Assembly: GCF_049340185.1 (NCBI RefSeq) | Contig: NZ_JBMPPC010000003.1 | Coordinates: 496,001 to 560,000 of the forward strand | Source of the DNA: Undibacterium sp049340185 | GTDB taxonomy: Bacteria; Pseudomonadota; Gammaproteobacteria; Burkholderiales; Burkholderiaceae_D | Direction: 5' to 3' | DNA: 64,000 bases | In this document: piece by piece, positions 27,108 through 35,537 of the stretch | How positions within the stretch are numbered: position 1 is the stretch's first letter | Layout: every line of letters begins with the position of its first letter | Position numbers and translations under genes: made by a program | The notes under the pieces: generated by a model | Seen by the model: only the letters and a program-made list of their open reading frames with translations | Database searches by the model: none | What the model was told of the DNA's origin: nothing

Positions 27108-27794
27108 TCAAATCAGGTGATAATTTTTGATAAGTTTTGATATTTGTGACGGTGTATTGAACATCAGCACGTCGATGATCGATAGGTTGGGAACAAAATC
27201 TGTAAACTGCGTATAAGTAACTGGTTCAGACTGGATAAATGAAAGTTCAATCCCTCTTTTTTCAAAACTCGCGTAGTCATATAACTCTTTACCGCCAATC
27301 GCATTGATATAGTGGGTCGCTCCCATTTCCTCGCAGATAGCGATAACTTTTTCCTGCCCATGCAGTGTGTTGTCCTTATTGATTGATGACGAAATCCGCC
27401 AATCAATCTTGATACCTAGGTAATCAATCACTTCCTTTAACTGATGAGTTAAAAATTGTGCGAGATTATTTTCGCTGTGCATCAATATGCGCTGAATCAA
27501 AGGAAACGCTTCATGAAAACACGGCGCTTTTGCGTAGCTGTGACGAATTGTTTCCAGTAGCTTATTTGAATGGTCTTTAATACTGATCTGGTTAATGAGT
27601 TTATTTGGACTAGGCTCATCGAGCGGCAAGGTTATTCTTAGATTTTTAGACTGATTCAAAATGAAATTTCTATTGATCCAGCCACTCTTAATATAATTTA
27701 CATCGTCATAGATCACGAAAATATCGACAGCATCGATTAGCTGAAAATACCCTATATATGGGAATAGATAGGGTTGCATGATGGCTATTTTCAT
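27108..27794 (-). CDS. WbqC-family protein
   Basis: 228 aa. The start MKIAIMQPYLFPYIGYFQLIDAVDIFVIYDDVNYIKSGWINRN is the WbqC-family signature (MQPYFxPYxGYFxL, DDVxYxKxGWxNRN). Members occur in O-antigen, capsule and flagellin-glycan clusters next to sugar aminotransferases, and their exact reaction is not well established. Here it follows the DegT gene by 27 bases and precedes the methyltransferases, so it probably acts on the same sugar. It contains the second copy of the 17-bp direct repeat. Confidence 0.9.
   Translation of the reverse strand: MKIAIMQPYLFPYIGYFQLIDAVDIFVIYDDVNYIKSGWINRNFILNQSKNLRITLPLDEPSPNKLINQISIKDHSNKLLETIRHSYAKAPCFHEAFPLIQRILMHSENNLAQFLTHQLKEVIDYLGIKIDWRISSSINKDNTLHGQEKVIAICEEMGATHYINAIGGKELYDYASFEKRGIELSFIQSEPVTYTQFTDFVPNLSIIDVLMFNTPSQISKLIKNYHLI
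27425..27441. repeat. 17-bp direct repeat, copy 2 (within WbqC-family gene)
   Basis: Identical to 25575-25591 in the same orientation; about 1.85 kb apart, spanning both methyltransferase genes. It could be a recombination footprint or chance. Confidence 0.7.
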
Positions 27795-27821
27795 CGACGG
27801 ATAATTACTTGGATGATGCGA

Positions 27822-28931
27822 TCAGTTCGCAATAAGTTCGGAAATATATGTTACTTCTTCGATTTCTAGTGCGGGATAAATAGGAAGACAGAGTACCTTA
27901 AGCGACGCCTCGGTTGCGACGGGGAGATTGTCATGATGCGCAGAGACTAAACCCCTGTACATAGGGAAATTCGAAATCAGTGGGTAAAAGTAGCGACGGC
28001 CAAAAATATTTTTATCCTTTAGCTTTTGATATAAGGCGTCTCTGCTCAACGGATATACTGGTTCAACCAGAATAGGAAAATACGCAAAATTGGATAACAC
28101 ATCGGTGCTTTCAGGAAGCAAAGTAATTCCCTTCACGTCTGCAAGTAGCTCACGGTATCTATCCGATATTTGGCGACGCTTATCTAATGCTTTATCGATA
28201 TGTTGTAGCTGAAGTAAGCCAAATGCGGCGTTGACCTCGCTCATTTTGCCGTTGACACCGTAGGCAACAACGGTTGTTTCGTCTACAAAGCCAAAATTTT
28301 TCAAATGATCGATATGCTGTTTTGTTTTAGCGTCCGGGCAAATAATGCAGCCTCCCTCAAACGTGTTGAAAACCTTCGTCGCATGAAAACTTAATACCGA
28401 TAAATCGCCGCAGCTCAGAATACTTTCGCCCTTACGTTTTACGCCAAAAGCATGTGCCGCATCGTAGATTACTTTGAGATTATAGTTATCAGCAATTCGT
28501 TGAATTGCATCAACGTCACAAGGTCGTCCGTAACAATGAACGGGCATGATTGCGGTCGTGTTGGGGGTAATCGCAGCTTCTATTTTTGTCGGGTCTAAAT
28601 TCAGTGAAATAGGATCAATGTCTGCGAAAACAGGCTTGATGCCGTTCCATAATAAAGAGTGTGCTGTCGCAACGAAAGAATAGGGCGTTGTAATGACCTC
28701 ACCAGCAATCCTCAAGGCTTGCAGCGCAGTAACAAGTGCAATAGTCCCGTTGGTAAATAAGGAAAGATGCTTTACGCCTAAATAATCACACAGTTTTTCT
28801 TCCAGTTCGTGATGAAATGGACCGCCATTCGTCAATATTTTTGAGTCCCAGATTTTTTCTAAATAGGGGATGAATTCTTCTAATGGTGGAAGAGAGGGTT
28901 GTGTGACATAAATTGGATTAGTCTTCTCCAT
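27822..28931 (-). CDS. DegT/DnrJ/EryC1/StrS family PLP-dependent sugar aminotransferase
   Basis: 369 aa. These enzymes transfer an amino group from glutamate to a nucleotide-linked keto-sugar. Seen: N-terminal TNGGPFHHELEEKL, the HLSLFTNGTIALVTALQALRI cofactor region, YGRPCDVDAI, DAAHAFG, and the PLP lysine in SFHATKVFNTFEGG (around residue 185). Length and motifs are full. It is the first gene of the minus-strand modification cluster; upstream lies a 12-bp direct repeat in the likely promoter. The exact sugar (for example a bacillosamine, Qui4N or Fuc4N derivative) cannot be read from sequence. Confidence 0.93.
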   Translation of the reverse strand: MEKTNPIYVTQPSLPPLEEFIPYLEKIWDSKILTNGGPFHHELEEKLCDYLGVKHLSLFTNGTIALVTALQALRIAGEVITTPYSFVATAHSLLWNGIKPVFADIDPISLNLDPTKIEAAITPNTTAIMPVHCYGRPCDVDAIQRIADNYNLKVIYDAAHAFGVKRKGESILSCGDLSVLSFHATKVFNTFEGGCIICPDAKTKQHIDHLKNFGFVDETTVVAYGVNGKMSEVNAAFGLLQLQHIDKALDKRRQISDRYRELLADVKGITLLPESTDVLSNFAYFPILVEPVYPLSRDALYQKLKDKNIFGRRYFYPLISNFPMYRGLVSAHHDNLPVATEASLKVLCLPIYPALEIEEVTYISELIAN

Positions 28932-29002
28932 ACCCGGTCTCTCTACAAAATAGTGAAGGTGACTACGATTAACTTCTTGCGTAGGTTGTTATTGTAGGCG
29001 GA

Positions 29003-29035
29003 GATCAGGTCGGGCGTAAGCTTGATCTAGTCGGG
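29003..29035. promoter_or_regulatory. 12-bp direct repeat with 21-bp period upstream of the DegT gene
   Basis: GATCAGGTCGGG (29003-29014) and GATCTAGTCGGG (29024-29035) agree at 10 of 12 positions and are spaced by 21 bases, two helical turns, within the 130-base gap before the aminotransferase start. This is the pattern of a tandem operator; no regulator is identified. Confidence 0.35.
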
Positions 29036-29061
29036 TTTTACTCGTTAATTTGACTGATTGA

Positions 29062-30735
29062 CTAATTTGCCTTCACTACGCGATTTTTACCAGTCTTCTT
29101 GGCTTCATACATCGCTTTGTCTGCACGCTTTACAACGGCTTCTTGAGCCTCGTTCGGGCCTCTTAGCGCCACGCCCGCGCTAAATGTGATGAACAGGCGT
29201 TGCTCATTGGCAGTGAAAAAATGAGTCGTCAATTCACGTTGCACCCTGGTCATGGCAGAGGCGGCTTCGTCCAGATTTGTTTCTGGCATGACGATCAAAA
29301 ACTCTTCACCACCATAACGCGCTATCACATCAATGGAGCGGAGTGTTTTTTTGACGATGCGAACCAGATGCACCAGGGCTTCATCACCTGCGGCGTGCCC
29401 ATGTGTGTCGTTGAGTTTTTTAAAGTTGTCCAGATCCAGCATGGCCGCACAGAGAGGGGTACCGCGACGGTCGGCTCGATCTGCCTCACGCTCAAACACG
29501 TCATCGAGTCCGCGTCGGTTAAGGCTGCCAGTTAATTGGTCTTCACGCACTAATTCGCTCATGTGGGCAAGTTTGTCTTCGAGTTCTTTAATTCGAACTT
29601 CCGCTTCTTTTACTTCTTTTTGTGCGACGATCATCATCTCATGTGATCGCATTGTTTCCGTTTGTACGGTGCGGGTTTCATCCAATATAGACGCAATGAG
29701 TTGATCGACTTCGATCACATCTTTACTTTGACGGATCTGATCTGCATAGCCGCCCATTTTGCTGTGGTAGGTTTCTGTACTGACCGTCATGACACTGAGG
29801 CGATCAATAAAGGTCGCCATCATGTTTTTAACGGAAGTTTTCGATTCATCGATGCTGTGTTTGAGCGCACCTTGCTTATAAATGACGTCTTTGAGGCTTC
29901 TGGTGGCTTCTTGTAAAGCACGATGATCTATCGGCCCAGAAATCAGGCTTTGTACAACTTCGATCTGGCCGCGTAGCCAATTATCTTCGTCGAGTAATTC
30001 GTGGACATTATCTAAGAGTAAGCCAAATAATCTCAACAACAACTCTTGCTGTTCAGCGGTATCGCCGCTGCTCAATTCAATTTGAAAACACAGCTGCTTG
30101 AGTCGTGACGCGACTTGATTCAGCGCTGTTTCGCTTTCTGCATCCCTGACGGCGATTCCCAGTGCTTCTGATTCTGTGGCAAGTGAGGGGTTCGGCTTGA
30201 GCACGGAAGCGAGAGCCAAAGTCAAAGTGCGGTACAGCAAATCTTTTAAAATTTTCGGACGGCTGTCCTCGACAGGAATGTCGTCAACCAGAGAAATAGA
30301 GTTGCTCGCTGTGCTCGCAACTGGTACGGGAATCGGATCTACCAGGCTGATGGAGTTACTTGGTTTGACCAGTGTTTTTTCTGCTAATTGTGTAAGACCT
30401 TTGCTGTAATCGTCCCAGTTACCTGATTTGATTGCGCGACTGAACCGATGACCAAAGTTACCCAGATCCCCTGGTGATTGCTTCAGACTCTCTGCGAAAC
30501 CGAGTAGCAATTGTTCAGCGGCAGACGGTTCTATACCTTCAGTCGATTGAGGTGACGCCGCCGGAGTGTCTGGTTTTGTTTCGGATATTTCATCAATGAC
30601 ACCGGATATTTCCTGATACAGCTTGCGATAAGCCTCGGGAGTTGGCGCAATTCTTTGAATTGCCAGTCGCCGGAAAGTTTCTCTGGCGATGTCAGTCGGT
30701 GTTTTGAACTGTGAATTATTAGGATTGTTTGACAT
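29062..30735 (-). CDS. diguanylate cyclase (GGDEF domain)
   Basis: 557 aa cytoplasmic protein making c-di-GMP from GTP. Seen: a long helical N-terminal region (about 1-385, no membrane segment) with a coiled coil just before the catalytic domain (KEVKEAEVRIKELEDKLAHMSELV), then GGDEF (about 395-555) with the active-site ARYGGEEF and the inhibitory I-site RSID five residues before it, so an active, feedback-controlled enzyme is likely. The linker carries a near-duplicate SNSISLVD-IPV (about 132-160). Its input signal is unknown. Encoded just upstream of the sugar-modification cluster on the same strand. Confidence 0.93.
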   Translation of the reverse strand: MSNNPNNSQFKTPTDIARETFRRLAIQRIAPTPEAYRKLYQEISGVIDEISETKPDTPAASPQSTEGIEPSAAEQLLLGFAESLKQSPGDLGNFGHRFSRAIKSGNWDDYSKGLTQLAEKTLVKPSNSISLVDPIPVPVASTASNSISLVDDIPVEDSRPKILKDLLYRTLTLALASVLKPNPSLATESEALGIAVRDAESETALNQVASRLKQLCFQIELSSGDTAEQQELLLRLFGLLLDNVHELLDEDNWLRGQIEVVQSLISGPIDHRALQEATRSLKDVIYKQGALKHSIDESKTSVKNMMATFIDRLSVMTVSTETYHSKMGGYADQIRQSKDVIEVDQLIASILDETRTVQTETMRSHEMMIVAQKEVKEAEVRIKELEDKLAHMSELVREDQLTGSLNRRGLDDVFEREADRADRRGTPLCAAMLDLDNFKKLNDTHGHAAGDEALVHLVRIVKKTLRSIDVIARYGGEEFLIVMPETNLDEAASAMTRVQRELTTHFFTANEQRLFITFSAGVALRGPNEAQEAVVKRADKAMYEAKKTGKNRVVKAN

Positions 30736-30825
30736 GGTGCTTCCGCGCTTGAACTATCGAGTATCAGGAGGAGCTACTGGTAATGGTAATACTGGATTTT
30801 AGTGTTTTTTTATGCCTTTGCGGAC

Positions 30826-31473
30826 TTATTCAACAAGTTGATTTTTGATCGCGTAATGCGTCAGTTCTGCGTTGTGGCGTAATTTCATTTTTAATAATAA
30901 GCGTGCCCGGTATTCGCTGATAGTTTTGACCGACAGAGACAATTCTTTGGCAATGTCACTGACGGTTTTGCCGGAGGCAATCATCGTCAATGTCTGGTAC
31001 TCGCGATCAGACAGTGTTTTGTGCAGTTCGCCTTCATGCTCTTGATTGAGGTTGTTCGCAAGTTCCTGGGCGAGTTCGGGGCTAATGTATTTCAATCCTG
31101 ATGCAATTTGACGTATGGCTTGCAAAATTTCAGTTGCGCTGGCTTGCTTATTCAAATAGCCAGATGCACCGGATTTATGCGCCCGTATCGCATATTGGTC
31201 TTCTCTGTGTATCGAAAACATGAGGACGGACACCTGAGGCGATTCTTTTTTAATTTGCTTAAGAATTTCGATGCCATTTTTATCTGGCAGTGAAATATCC
31301 AGCATCATGATCTGATAATCGAGTTGCCGTGAGAGCCTGATTGCATCTAGCCCATTTTCGGCTTCTCCCACAATGCATATATCTTCTGTGCTGCCGATGA
31401 TTTGTTTTAAACCCTCACGTACGACGGCATGATCGTCGACGATAATAAGTTTGATGGCTGCGCTCACTGTCAT
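30826..31473 (-). CDS. NarL/FixJ-type response regulator (REC-LuxR HTH)
   Basis: 215 aa. Receiver domain with acidic pocket IIVDDHAVVREG, phosphoacceptor D59 in MMLDISLPD and lysine K109 in GYLNKQAS; C-terminal LuxR HTH (about 145-208) with LSDREYQTLTMIASGKTVSDIAKELSLSVKTISEYRARLL. The ATG at 31473 (MTVSAAIKL) begins at the receiver domain and is preferred over an upstream start 17 codons earlier; AAGG precedes it. No histidine kinase gene is adjacent, so it is an orphan here. Divergent from greB. Confidence 0.92.
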   Translation of the reverse strand: MTVSAAIKLIIVDDHAVVREGLKQIIGSTEDICIVGEAENGLDAIRLSRQLDYQIMMLDISLPDKNGIEILKQIKKESPQVSVLMFSIHREDQYAIRAHKSGASGYLNKQASATEILQAIRQIASGLKYISPELAQELANNLNQEHEGELHKTLSDREYQTLTMIASGKTVSDIAKELSLSVKTISEYRARLLLKMKLRHNAELTHYAIKNQLVE

Positions 31474-31623
31474 GCATATACCTTGATCGAAAATAATTCT
31501 GTTGCGGATAGAGTCTGACGGCAACGACTATTGCCGCATTTACTGGTGTCTATTCTATAAGGCTTGCTGGTGTCGTGGTAGGCATCAGCGTATATTTTTA
31601 TGCATCTCCGCTACAATGCCGGA

Positions 31624-32172
31624 ATGAGTAAAGCATTTGTCAAAGAAACCGAGCAGGATGATGATCTGGAATTTGGTATTCCTGAGATTCCTGCTGGTGT
31701 TAAAAATTATATGACGCCACAAGGTCATCAAAGAATGAAGGAGGAGTTCTTGCATCTGATGGATGTCGAGCGCCCTGAGATCGTCAATATCGTTCACTGG
31801 GCGGCATCGAATGGTGATCGTTCTGAAAATGGGGATTACATCTACGGTAAGCGCCGCTTGCGTGAAATAGACCGGCGTATTCGGTTTTTAACCAAGCGAC
31901 TTGATATCGCAGAGGTTGTCGATCCGCGTGTTCATCATGGAAACGATCAGGTATTTTTTGGCGCAACGGTAACTTATGAAAACCAACAGGGTGACGAGGT
32001 CACGATTACCATCGTCGGTGTTGATGAGTTTGATCCGCTGGCGGGCAAAATCAGCTGGGTGTCGCCAGTGGCGCGCGCGTTGACCAAAGCCAGGGAGGGC
32101 GATACCGTCGTATTAAAGACGCCGGCAGGTATTGATGAATTGACGATTATTGAGGTGAAATATCCTGAGTAA
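31624..32172 (+). CDS. greB: transcription elongation factor GreB
   Basis: 182 aa. Stimulates cleavage of backtracked RNA by RNA polymerase. Seen: N-terminal coiled-coil domain YMTPQGHQRMKEEFLHLMDVERPEIVNIVHWAASNGDRSENGDYIYGKRRLREIDRRI, with the acidic tip residues and the GreB-type YGKRRLREID, then the C-terminal FKBP-like domain VFFGATVTYENQQGDEVTITIVG. A 20-residue acidic N-terminal extension is usual for betaproteobacterial GreB. A paralogue, greA, lies at 52477. Confidence 0.95.
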   Translation: MSKAFVKETEQDDDLEFGIPEIPAGVKNYMTPQGHQRMKEEFLHLMDVERPEIVNIVHWAASNGDRSENGDYIYGKRRLREIDRRIRFLTKRLDIAEVVDPRVHHGNDQVFFGATVTYENQQGDEVTITIVGVDEFDPLAGKISWVSPVARALTKAREGDTVVLKTPAGIDELTIIEVKYPE

Positions 32173-32202
32173 GACGTTCAAGAACGAACGTGAGGCATTA
32201 AC

Positions 32203-34512
32203 TCAACCGTGTTCGCGCCAGATCTTGGCGACGCCATTGAGGTGCTTCACATTGCGCATCAGTCTGGCGAGGTGAGTACGATCTTCAATCTGGATGGTGA
32301 AATGGATATTGGTCATATCGTTGGCCTGACCATCCTCCATACTGACATGGCTAATGTTGGCGTCTGACTCGCCAATCTCTGCGGCAATCCGTGCCAGCGC
32401 ACCTCGCTCGTTATTGACCATCACGACGACGCGACTATCAAAGCGACGGTTCAAGTCTTCACCCCAACTCACGTCAATCCAGCGATCAGGTTCTTTCACC
32501 TGCATGCGTTTGGCGTTGTCGCAGTCATCGGTGTGTACCACTAATCCCTGATCACGCTTGAGCTGGCCGACAATCCCGTCACCGGGAATTGGCAAGCAAC
32601 ACGGCGCCAACTGGACTGAAACGCCTTCACTGCCATAAATAATGACAGGATCTCGTTTGGCATTAAGTTTGTCGCCAGCAAATTGCTGGAATGGAATCGA
32701 CGGAGAATCGTCTTCCACCAAATCCAGAATATGCCTGGCGACCAGTGCTGCCATGCGCTTGCCAATGCCGATATCGGTATGAATTTCTTCCAGTGATTTG
32801 GCGGTTGACTCGTTGAGTAATTTGTCGACCAGGCTCTCCGGTAATTCCGGATTTAAATGTACTGCGACCAGCGCCTGTGCCAGCAATTGACGGCCGAGTT
32901 CTGTCGATTCGTTCAGATTGATGGTGCGCAGATAATGGCGGATCGCCGAGCGTGCCTTACCTGTGCGCACGTAGGTCAGCCAGTTTGGTGTAGGACGAGA
33001 GTTTGGTGAGGTAATGATTTCAACGATGTCTCCATTTTTTAATTCGGAGCGCAACGGAACCGGCTCGTGATTAATTCGTGTCGCAATCGCCTGATCGCCG
33101 ATATCAGTATGAATGTTGTATGCGAAATCAAGTGCCGTCGCACCGCGTGGCAGGGCGATAATTTTCGATTTTGGTGTGAATACATAGACCGAATCAGGAA
33201 ACAGATCGACTTTAACATGCTCTAAAAATTCAGCAGAATCCCCTGTCTGCTTTTGAATATCCAGTAAGGATTGCAGCCAGGCATGCGTACGCTGCTGAAG
33301 ATCTGTCAGGTTGCCGTCTTCATTTTTGTAAAGCCAATGCGCGGCGACGCCAGATTCGGCGACCTGATTCATTTCTTGCGTGCGGATCTGAAACTCAACC
33401 GGTGTGCCGTAAGGGCCGATCAGCGTGGTGTGCAGAGATTGGTAGCCATTCGTTTTGGGAATGGCGATGTAATCTTTAAATTTACCCGGCATCGGCTTAT
33501 ACAGGGCATGCAAGGTACCAAGGGCGAAGTAGCTATTTGGAAAATTATCGACAACGATACGGAAACCGTAGACGTCCAGCACTTGTGAAAAGCTCAGGTG
33601 TTTATCGTGCATTTTGCGATAAATACCATACAGAGTTTTTTCACGACCAAAAACCTGGGCGGCAAGTCCAGCTTCTTTTAGCGCAGTTTTCACTGCTTCC
33701 ATGATCTTATTGACGACCTCGCGACGGTTGCCACGCGCCGCTTTGACGGCTTTGGCGAGTGTGCGATAACGCATGGGGTATAGATGCGCAAAAGCCAGAT
33801 CTTGTAACTCGCGATAAATATTATTCAGGCCGAGCCGGTGTGCGATCGGCACATAGACTTCCATCGTTTCTCGAGAGATGCGACGCTGTTTTTCCGGTTT
33901 CATCGCACCCAGGGTGCGCATATTGTGTAGCCGGTCAGCCAGCTTGACCAGAATGACGCGCACGTCGCGCGCCATGGCTAGCAGCATTTTGCGGAAATTT
34001 TCAGCTTGCGCTTCGATCTGGCTTTGGAATTCGATTTTTTCCAGCTTTGACAAGCCGTCAACCAGCGCCGCAACTGGCGCGCCGAAGCGTTCAATCAGTT
34101 CTTCTTTTTTGACATCCTGATCTTCCATCACATCATGGAGTAGTGCCGCCATGATTGCCTGAACATCGAGTTTCCACTCCGCACAGATCTCAGCTACCGC
34201 AATAGGATGCGAGATATAGGGCTCACCTGAGCGCCTGACTTGTCCCAAGTGCATTTCGTCAGAGAAGCGATAAGCTTCCTTGACTAGCTTTAAGTCAGCA
34301 GGCGAGAGGTATTCAGCTAAGCGGGTGGTCAGTGCGGTGATGGAGGCAACGCCGGTCGCTGGTGCGCGTGGAACAGGATTTTCTGGCAAGGAGGGCGATA
34401 CAGAAGAAGGCGATGAAGTCGATGGGTTCGATTTGGAGGATGATCGTCGTGAAGCTGCCTTCTCAGGAGAGACCGCGGCTGGAACAGAAGAATTGCTGTC
34501 TATAAGATTCAT
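32203..34512 (-). CDS. spoT: bifunctional (p)ppGpp synthetase/hydrolase SpoT
   Basis: 769 aa alarmone enzyme. Domains in order: HD hydrolase (about 90-240) with HLGQVRRSGEPYISHP and the HDVMED metal motif; synthetase (about 270-400) with VDNFPNSYFALGTLH and PKTNGYQSLHTTLIGPYG; TGS (about 445-505, DLFPDSVYVFTPKSKIIALPRGATALDFAYNIHTDIG); helical/CC region with LAPCCLPIPGD; ACT (about 690-765). The intact hydrolase motif identifies SpoT rather than a synthetase-only RelA. The first 60 residues are low-complexity Ser/Pro. Part of gmk-rpoZ-spoT; converges on greB. Confidence 0.96.
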   Translation of the reverse strand: MNLIDSNSSVPAAVSPEKAASRRSSSKSNPSTSSPSSVSPSLPENPVPRAPATGVASITALTTRLAEYLSPADLKLVKEAYRFSDEMHLGQVRRSGEPYISHPIAVAEICAEWKLDVQAIMAALLHDVMEDQDVKKEELIERFGAPVAALVDGLSKLEKIEFQSQIEAQAENFRKMLLAMARDVRVILVKLADRLHNMRTLGAMKPEKQRRISRETMEVYVPIAHRLGLNNIYRELQDLAFAHLYPMRYRTLAKAVKAARGNRREVVNKIMEAVKTALKEAGLAAQVFGREKTLYGIYRKMHDKHLSFSQVLDVYGFRIVVDNFPNSYFALGTLHALYKPMPGKFKDYIAIPKTNGYQSLHTTLIGPYGTPVEFQIRTQEMNQVAESGVAAHWLYKNEDGNLTDLQQRTHAWLQSLLDIQKQTGDSAEFLEHVKVDLFPDSVYVFTPKSKIIALPRGATALDFAYNIHTDIGDQAIATRINHEPVPLRSELKNGDIVEIITSPNSRPTPNWLTYVRTGKARSAIRHYLRTINLNESTELGRQLLAQALVAVHLNPELPESLVDKLLNESTAKSLEEIHTDIGIGKRMAALVARHILDLVEDDSPSIPFQQFAGDKLNAKRDPVIIYGSEGVSVQLAPCCLPIPGDGIVGQLKRDQGLVVHTDDCDNAKRMQVKEPDRWIDVSWGEDLNRRFDSRVVVMVNNERGALARIAAEIGESDANISHVSMEDGQANDMTNIHFTIQIEDRTHLARLMRNVKHLNGVAKIWREHG

Positions 34513-34555
34513 TCCGTTTAGTTCCCAGCCGTTTCACGGTAGTAGCGCTAAAGAA

Positions 34556-34759
34556 TTAAAGAGGTACTTTTTTCAACATTTCAATGCCAATTTTACCTTC
34601 CGCGATTTCGCGCAGAGCAACGACGGTTGGTTTGTCTTTTGAGTCCACTTTTGGTGTGTGACCTTGCAATAATTGACGCGCGCGATAAGTGGCGCACAGG
34701 GTCAGTTGAAAACGATTAGGGATGTTTTTCAGTGAATCTTCAATAGTAATACGTGCCAT
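34556..34759 (-). CDS. rpoZ: RNA polymerase omega subunit
   Basis: 67 aa. MARITIEDSLKNIPNRFQLTLCATYRARQL is the omega N-terminus; it binds beta-prime, helps core assembly and contributes to the ppGpp site. The ATG at 34759 is chosen because it gives the canonical MARITIED start; an ATG six codons upstream is an artefact of frame. It sits between gmk (14 bases) and spoT (43 bases), the classical order. Confidence 0.97.
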   Translation of the reverse strand: MARITIEDSLKNIPNRFQLTLCATYRARQLLQGHTPKVDSKDKPTVVALREIAEGKIGIEMLKKVPL

Positions 34760-34773
34760 TTTCTTTCTTTCTA

Positions 34774-35415
34774 TCATGGGTTGGCATGGATGCCCAATTG
34801 GGCAAACAGCGCTGCATTGCGGCTTGCTTGCTGCGGGAAGCGGCAGCGGGTTGCCTTGACGACTGCATTGAGTTCTGCCAAGGCGGTTGCAAACTCTTGA
34901 TTAATAATAACATATTCGAACTCGGGAGCGTGCGCCATTTCACCGCCAGCGGCCAGAATTCGACGAGTAATGATGTGCGGTTCATCTTGTCCGCGTTTTT
35001 TCAGGCGCTCTTCCAGCGCCGGGATTGATGGCGGCAAGATGAAGATCCTGACCGCGTCCGGGAATTGTTTTTTAACCTGTTGTGTCCCTTGCCAGTCGAT
35101 TTCCAGCAAAATATCGGTGCCGGCCTGCATTTGCTGCTCAATCAGAATACGGGACGTGCCGTAGTAATTGCCATGAACTTCGGCTGACTCAAGAAACTCG
35201 CCCTGTGCTTTGCGTGCCAAAAAATCTTCTACCGTCGTGAAATGATATTCGCGACCATCCTGCTCGCCGGGGCGCGGTGGGCGCGTAGTGTAAGAGATTG
35301 ATAGCTTGATGGCAGGTTCTTGTGCCAATAAAGCATTCACCAGGGTCGATTTGCCCGCACCCGATGGGGCGGCAACCATAAACAGACTACCTGCAGTGGC
35401 TTTGGATGCGGACAT
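34774..35415 (-). CDS. gmk: guanylate kinase
   Basis: 213 aa. Phosphorylates GMP to GDP with ATP. Seen: P-loop VAAPSGAGKSTLVNALL, the GMP-binding SYTTRPPRPGEQDGREYHFTTVEDF, YYGTS, and LLEIDWQGTQQVKKQFPDAVRIFILPPS. The ATG at 35415 (MSASKATAGSLF) gives normal length; an upstream ATG at 35436 adds seven residues. First gene of gmk-rpoZ-spoT. Confidence 0.97.
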   Translation of the reverse strand: MSASKATAGSLFMVAAPSGAGKSTLVNALLAQEPAIKLSISYTTRPPRPGEQDGREYHFTTVEDFLARKAQGEFLESAEVHGNYYGTSRILIEQQMQAGTDILLEIDWQGTQQVKKQFPDAVRIFILPPSIPALEERLKKRGQDEPHIITRRILAAGGEMAHAPEFEYVIINQEFATALAELNAVVKATRCRFPQQASRNAALFAQLGIHANP

Positions 35416-35537
35416 AATGGTTCTCAAGCTTCTCAATTATGATTTTTTTGGGGAGTATGCTTTAAAACTAGGCAATTTGCGCAAGCTTTACCTAGTGATT
35501 TAAATATACTGGCAGTAGTATAAAGAAAAGTCCTGGT

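Noticed and set aside
32174..32191. ACGTTC-N6-GAACGT hairpin between greB and spoT
   Set aside because: Only a 6-bp stem with no T-tract; too weak to call a terminator.
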